From NCBI GenBank assembly GCA_033557675.1, contig JAWQRM010000129.1, positions 1-29,599 of the forward strand: a DNA stretch of 29,599 bases, read 5' to 3'. A program made the translations under genes and the position numbers. Shown one piece after another: positions 28,001-29,599 of the stretch (the stretch's first letter is position 1; each line of letters begins with the position of its first letter). Below the pieces are notes generated by a model that was not told the origin of the DNA, did no database searches, and saw only the letters and a program-made list of their open reading frames with translations. Source of the DNA: Coptodactyla brooksi. Its lineage: Eukaryota; Arthropoda; Insecta; Coleoptera; Scarabaeidae.

Positions 28001-29517
28001 GTGCAGGCCGTGGTATAGGGCCTCCTTTTCCTATCCACTGCCTAGCAAGCTTTTGGTGTAAAAATTCAATAACTTGCCTACCGAAACGCAGTGGAGCATC
28101 ATCTTGTTGATAAAACATGCTGCGTTATGATTCTAGTGGAATATTTTCCACGTATTCTGGCAAAGTATTCCCCAAGGAATTGTGATAATAATTTGCCATA
28201 AGACGTTCTTCAATAAAGTACGACCCAATAATGAGATTATTGAACAACCCACACCATACATTCACAGAGAAATGATGTTGGTGATTGTCCACAACTATGT
28301 GGGTTTTGATGGGCCCCAGTATGAGAATTCCTGGTATTGTTTATACCATCTCTCCATAAGCTCTCAATAAGCTTCAAATTATCCTGCAACCATTGGCAAT
28401 TTTTACAAATTGCATTAACTGATGCACATTTCTATTTTTGTCGATATCTCGAAAACAAAAAATAATTGACCTATGGTGTATATGAACTTTTTTGATTAGA
28501 ATCACCTCTAGAACACGTGATATGTTTGTTGGTTACTTCAGGGAGCAGCCCTGTATAGTTGTGATTAGTCTAATGTGGCAATAATTATAACTACCGCAGA
28601 TAGGCAGACCAACTTCTGGAAATAGCAGTAAGTACATCCCAAATAGCCTAATTCGTAAAAGAAATTAGAAATTATGAATAAGCTGTTCCAATACTTTTGC
28701 TCCACATTATAGAAAGACACCCTTTACCGGAATTATCATCAATATCTACTTGTTGATTAATATAAAACGTTTCACAATATGTCATTATGAAACATTTATT
28801 AAACACTTATGTCTAAAACTATTATTAGTATTAGTAAGTAGTCTTACTTACTAATACTAGTCTAAAACTAGTATTAGTAAGTAGCATCTTATCTCGACAT
28901 TTTTATCTCAAAGATGCTACGTTGGAAAAACGTTGTACACATCATCGCCGGAGCACATGGACAATTAAAAAATTTCACATATGGTCACTGAAATTACGTC
29001 TTAAATCGATTGTTTACTAGGCGCAAATACCCAAAATAAAGTCTAACATGATGTATTTCTATTTTCGGTGTCATTTAACGATGGTTTCGTTATACGTATG
29101 CCGGTGTGAAGGTTAATGACCTACAAAAGTGAAGTTAATTCGCGTTAAAAGAACTGGCGGTTTTTAAGGGACTTGGGAAGATACAAGAACGTAAGTACAC
29201 ACGCAGTTCTTACGTAGTGATTTGCATTTGCCGGTAATTAACAATACCTCATTAAGCCCGTTGACGTGTAGGAAAAATAGTTGTCAAATTGACACATCTA
29301 GCTTAAACCACCTTTTTGTATGAACGTGGTGTTAGAAATGCCATGCTACGAAGTTTTACTTACAAAATTCGACGAGTATGAACTCATTGTCGCTAATTGC
29401 AGTCTTGAAATTATCACCCGTTAAAACTAGTACACCCTCTTCAGTTTTTATGTCGGCCTCGGAGTGAACTTGAAAAATGACCCCAAATATCAGTAAAATT
29501 GCCGCCGTTTGCCTCAT
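22079..29517 (-). CDS. Pdi: Protein disulfide isomerase (PDI, P4HB type), four exons
   Basis: ER oxidoreductase that forms and reshuffles disulfides; it also serves as the beta subunit of prolyl 4-hydroxylase. Exons are 29517-29364, 27064-26867, 26762-26491 and 22945-22079, with matching phases, giving 496 residues (human 508). Residues 1-19 (MRQTAAILLIFGVIFQVHS) form a signal peptide. The a domain has WCGHC at 55-59. The b and b' domains follow (VNWLKKKTGPPA; NALPLIVEFNHETAQKIFGG). The a' domain has a second WCGHC with cysteines 397 and 400. The tail is acidic (EETEDVDEEAP) and ends in KDEL, the ER retrieval signal. An upstream in-frame ATG at 29550 would add 11 residues; I prefer MRQ because it directly precedes the hydrophobic core. 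Introns 1 (2.3 kb) and 3 (3.5 kb) hold transposons. Confidence 0.96.
22946..24480. other. PDI intron 3, left part
   Basis: No recognised gene. A run of about 60 open plus-strand codons near 23950-24135 and a 68-codon frame at 24172-24378 match nothing I know. They may be antisense to the C-terminal part of the Mutator-like element that follows. Confidence 0.4.
24500..25093 (-). pseudogene. Decayed Mutator-like (MULE-type) transposase
   Basis: The minus strand reads ERWAESHVTVCQCSHKGSSS, then KMKMDAIAEMFQCSVDSKAS, a shortened NQLCAKKIGTWLRKLKKSVK, and after frameshifts KIIKSIYEDLRCDELLNRYP and EGYTHNSNECFKPL. This is the order of the Mutator-like transposase family that is multi-copy in insects: C..NH.GSS..ME...I..MF..S; K.ECIGH.QKR.G.RLR.LKK; IYEDLS.DELL; GYTQN.NE.FN. 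The piece containing the YIGDGDSK-type segment is missing between SVDSKA and RTNQ. Several stops and frameshifts are present. Confidence 0.7.
25085..25475. repeat. Pair of diverged direct repeats
   Basis: About 25085-25170 and about 25385-25475 share ATAACCATAAAGCCTTCTTT / ATAGCCATAAAGCCTTTTTT followed by TACCTTAT and GAA.GTAT.AAG. The left copy abuts the Mutator-like remnant. Between them lies an imperfect hairpin, GAGTGGCACA...TGTGCCGCTC, at about 25349-25377. Confidence 0.65.
25480..26490. other. PDI intron 3, right part
   Basis: AT-rich sequence. I see no open frame of interest and no repeat family recognised elsewhere in the window. Confidence 0.5.
27638..27670. repeat. Perfect 14-bp hairpin with TTAGG-like arms
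   Basis: GGTGGTTAGGTTAT at 27638-27651 and its exact reverse complement at 27657-27670, loop ATGCA. The right arm touches the first bases of the mariner element. Confidence 0.9.
27779..27839. repeat. 25-bp imperfect inverted repeat inside the mariner element
   Basis: CCCCTACGCTTTTTCCAAAT-type left arm (27779-27803) and right arm (27815-27839) pair with two mismatches. It lies between the left terminal repeat and the transposase stop. Confidence 0.8.
27840..28290 (-). pseudogene. Mariner-like transposase, C-terminal half
   Basis: The minus strand reads VNVWCGLFNNLIIGSYFIEE, then YYHNSLGNTLPEYVENIPLE, one stop (about 28127), MFYQQDDAPLRFGRQVIEFL, RQWIGKGGPIPRPARSPDLS and PLDFFFWGDLKSRVYN. The first aspartate of QQDD and the aspartate of PLDFF are the likely second and third catalytic residues; 41 residues separate them, as in the DD41D (rosa-like) group rather than the classical 34. 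The helix-turn-helix N-terminus and first catalytic aspartate region are missing or unreadable. Confidence 0.75.
28671..29363. other. PDI intron 1, right part
   Basis: No gene seen. It contains the hairpin and direct-repeat arrangement at 28811-28883. Base composition becomes less AT-rich toward exon 1 (from about 29090), which may reflect regulatory sequence near the PDI promoter. Confidence 0.45.
28811..28883. repeat. Forward-inverted-forward triplication
   Basis: AGTATTAGTAAGTA occurs at 28827-28840, its exact reverse complement at 28845-28858, and the forward form again at 28870-28883. GTCTAAAACTA precedes the first and third copies (28811-28821 and 28860-28870). Confidence 0.9.
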
Positions 29518-29599
29518 CCTGAACCGTACGATACCAACAACTTCCGTCACAAAACTGAATACGCGACTGCGAAACCGAGTACTTTGAGGAGGTGTATTA
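29518..29599 (-). promoter_or_regulatory. 5' UTR of PDI to the window edge
   Basis: The sequence upstream of the PDI start is less AT-rich, as expected near a housekeeping promoter. An in-frame upstream ATG at 29550-29548 is present. The promoter itself probably lies beyond the window. Confidence 0.45.

Larger units (their letters stand above)
27669..28542 (-). mobile_element. Mariner-like element with terminal inverted repeats of about 75 bp
   Basis: The left end (27669-27744) begins CCTGAGGTAACCAACAAAC and the right end (28542-28469, reverse strand) begins CCTGAAGTAACCAACAAAC. The two match over about 75 bp with a few differences, to ACACCATAGGT. The interior holds the C-terminal half of a DDE transposase on the minus strand. 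At about 874 bp it is shorter than a complete mariner (about 1.3 kb), so it is internally deleted. Confidence 0.8.
27405..28670. repeat. Composite dispersed repeat, copy B, split by a mariner element
   Basis: The left part (about 27420-27635: CAACACTCTATACGTTCGAA, AATAATGCTTATAACTTGAG) and the right part (about 28560-28660: GTGATTAGTCTAATG, AGCCTAATTCGT) align in order with copy A at 790-1290. The 874-bp insertion between them is the mariner element. Confidence 0.75.

Noticed and set aside
29515..29550. Upstream methionine (MTEVVGIVRFR) as the PDI start
   Set aside because: It would put 11 residues ahead of an otherwise typical signal peptide starting MRQ; possible but less likely.

Overview
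This is a window of an AT-rich insect nuclear genome, with spliced genes, GT-AG introns and large intron and intergenic spaces packed with decayed transposons. The protein set (TOM1, DRC3, DHX8, ECI1, PDI) is generically animal. The transposon mix (jockey/CR1-like LINEs, piggyBac, mariner, Mutator-like) and the short modules ending in ACAGGGTGTTC suggest a beetle or related insect, but the order is an inference.

Layout, left to right. Positions 1-4130 are repeats: a recombinase-like remnant at the left edge, a composite repeat with a duplicated 66-bp module, a (GGACAGAC)-type microsatellite and a rearranged LINE. TOM1 (minus, first three coding exons, 4947 down to 4170) runs off toward the left edge. 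It is divergent from DRC3 (plus, seven exons, 5289-18216), with 341 bp between the start codons. DRC3 intron 3 is 9.2 kb. It holds a LINE/Tc1 chimera, a tRNA-like fragment, a piggyBac remnant and, on the same strand, a complete intronless DHX8 gene (10327-13911). DRC3 meets ECI1 (minus, four exons, 19577-18351) tail to tail, 134 bp apart. After 2.5 kb of LINE debris comes PDI (minus, four exons, 29517-22079). Its first intron holds a mariner element that landed inside another repeat, and its third intron holds a Mutator-like transposase remnant.

The genes do not form a pathway. TOM1 sorts ubiquitinated cargo on endosomes, DRC3 is part of the axonemal nexin-dynein regulatory complex, DHX8 releases spliced mRNA from the spliceosome, ECI1 serves mitochondrial beta-oxidation of unsaturated fatty acids, and PDI forms disulfides in the ER. 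All exon junctions given here were worked out by hand from reading frame, splice signals and family similarity. All five genes keep phase across every junction.

The most interesting non-gene signals are three copies of a motif resembling a decayed hammerhead ribozyme, four perfect 14-bp hairpins (one with a template-switch-like arrangement), the intronless DHX8 nested in DRC3, and an open reading frame that runs across a LINE/Tc1 junction.
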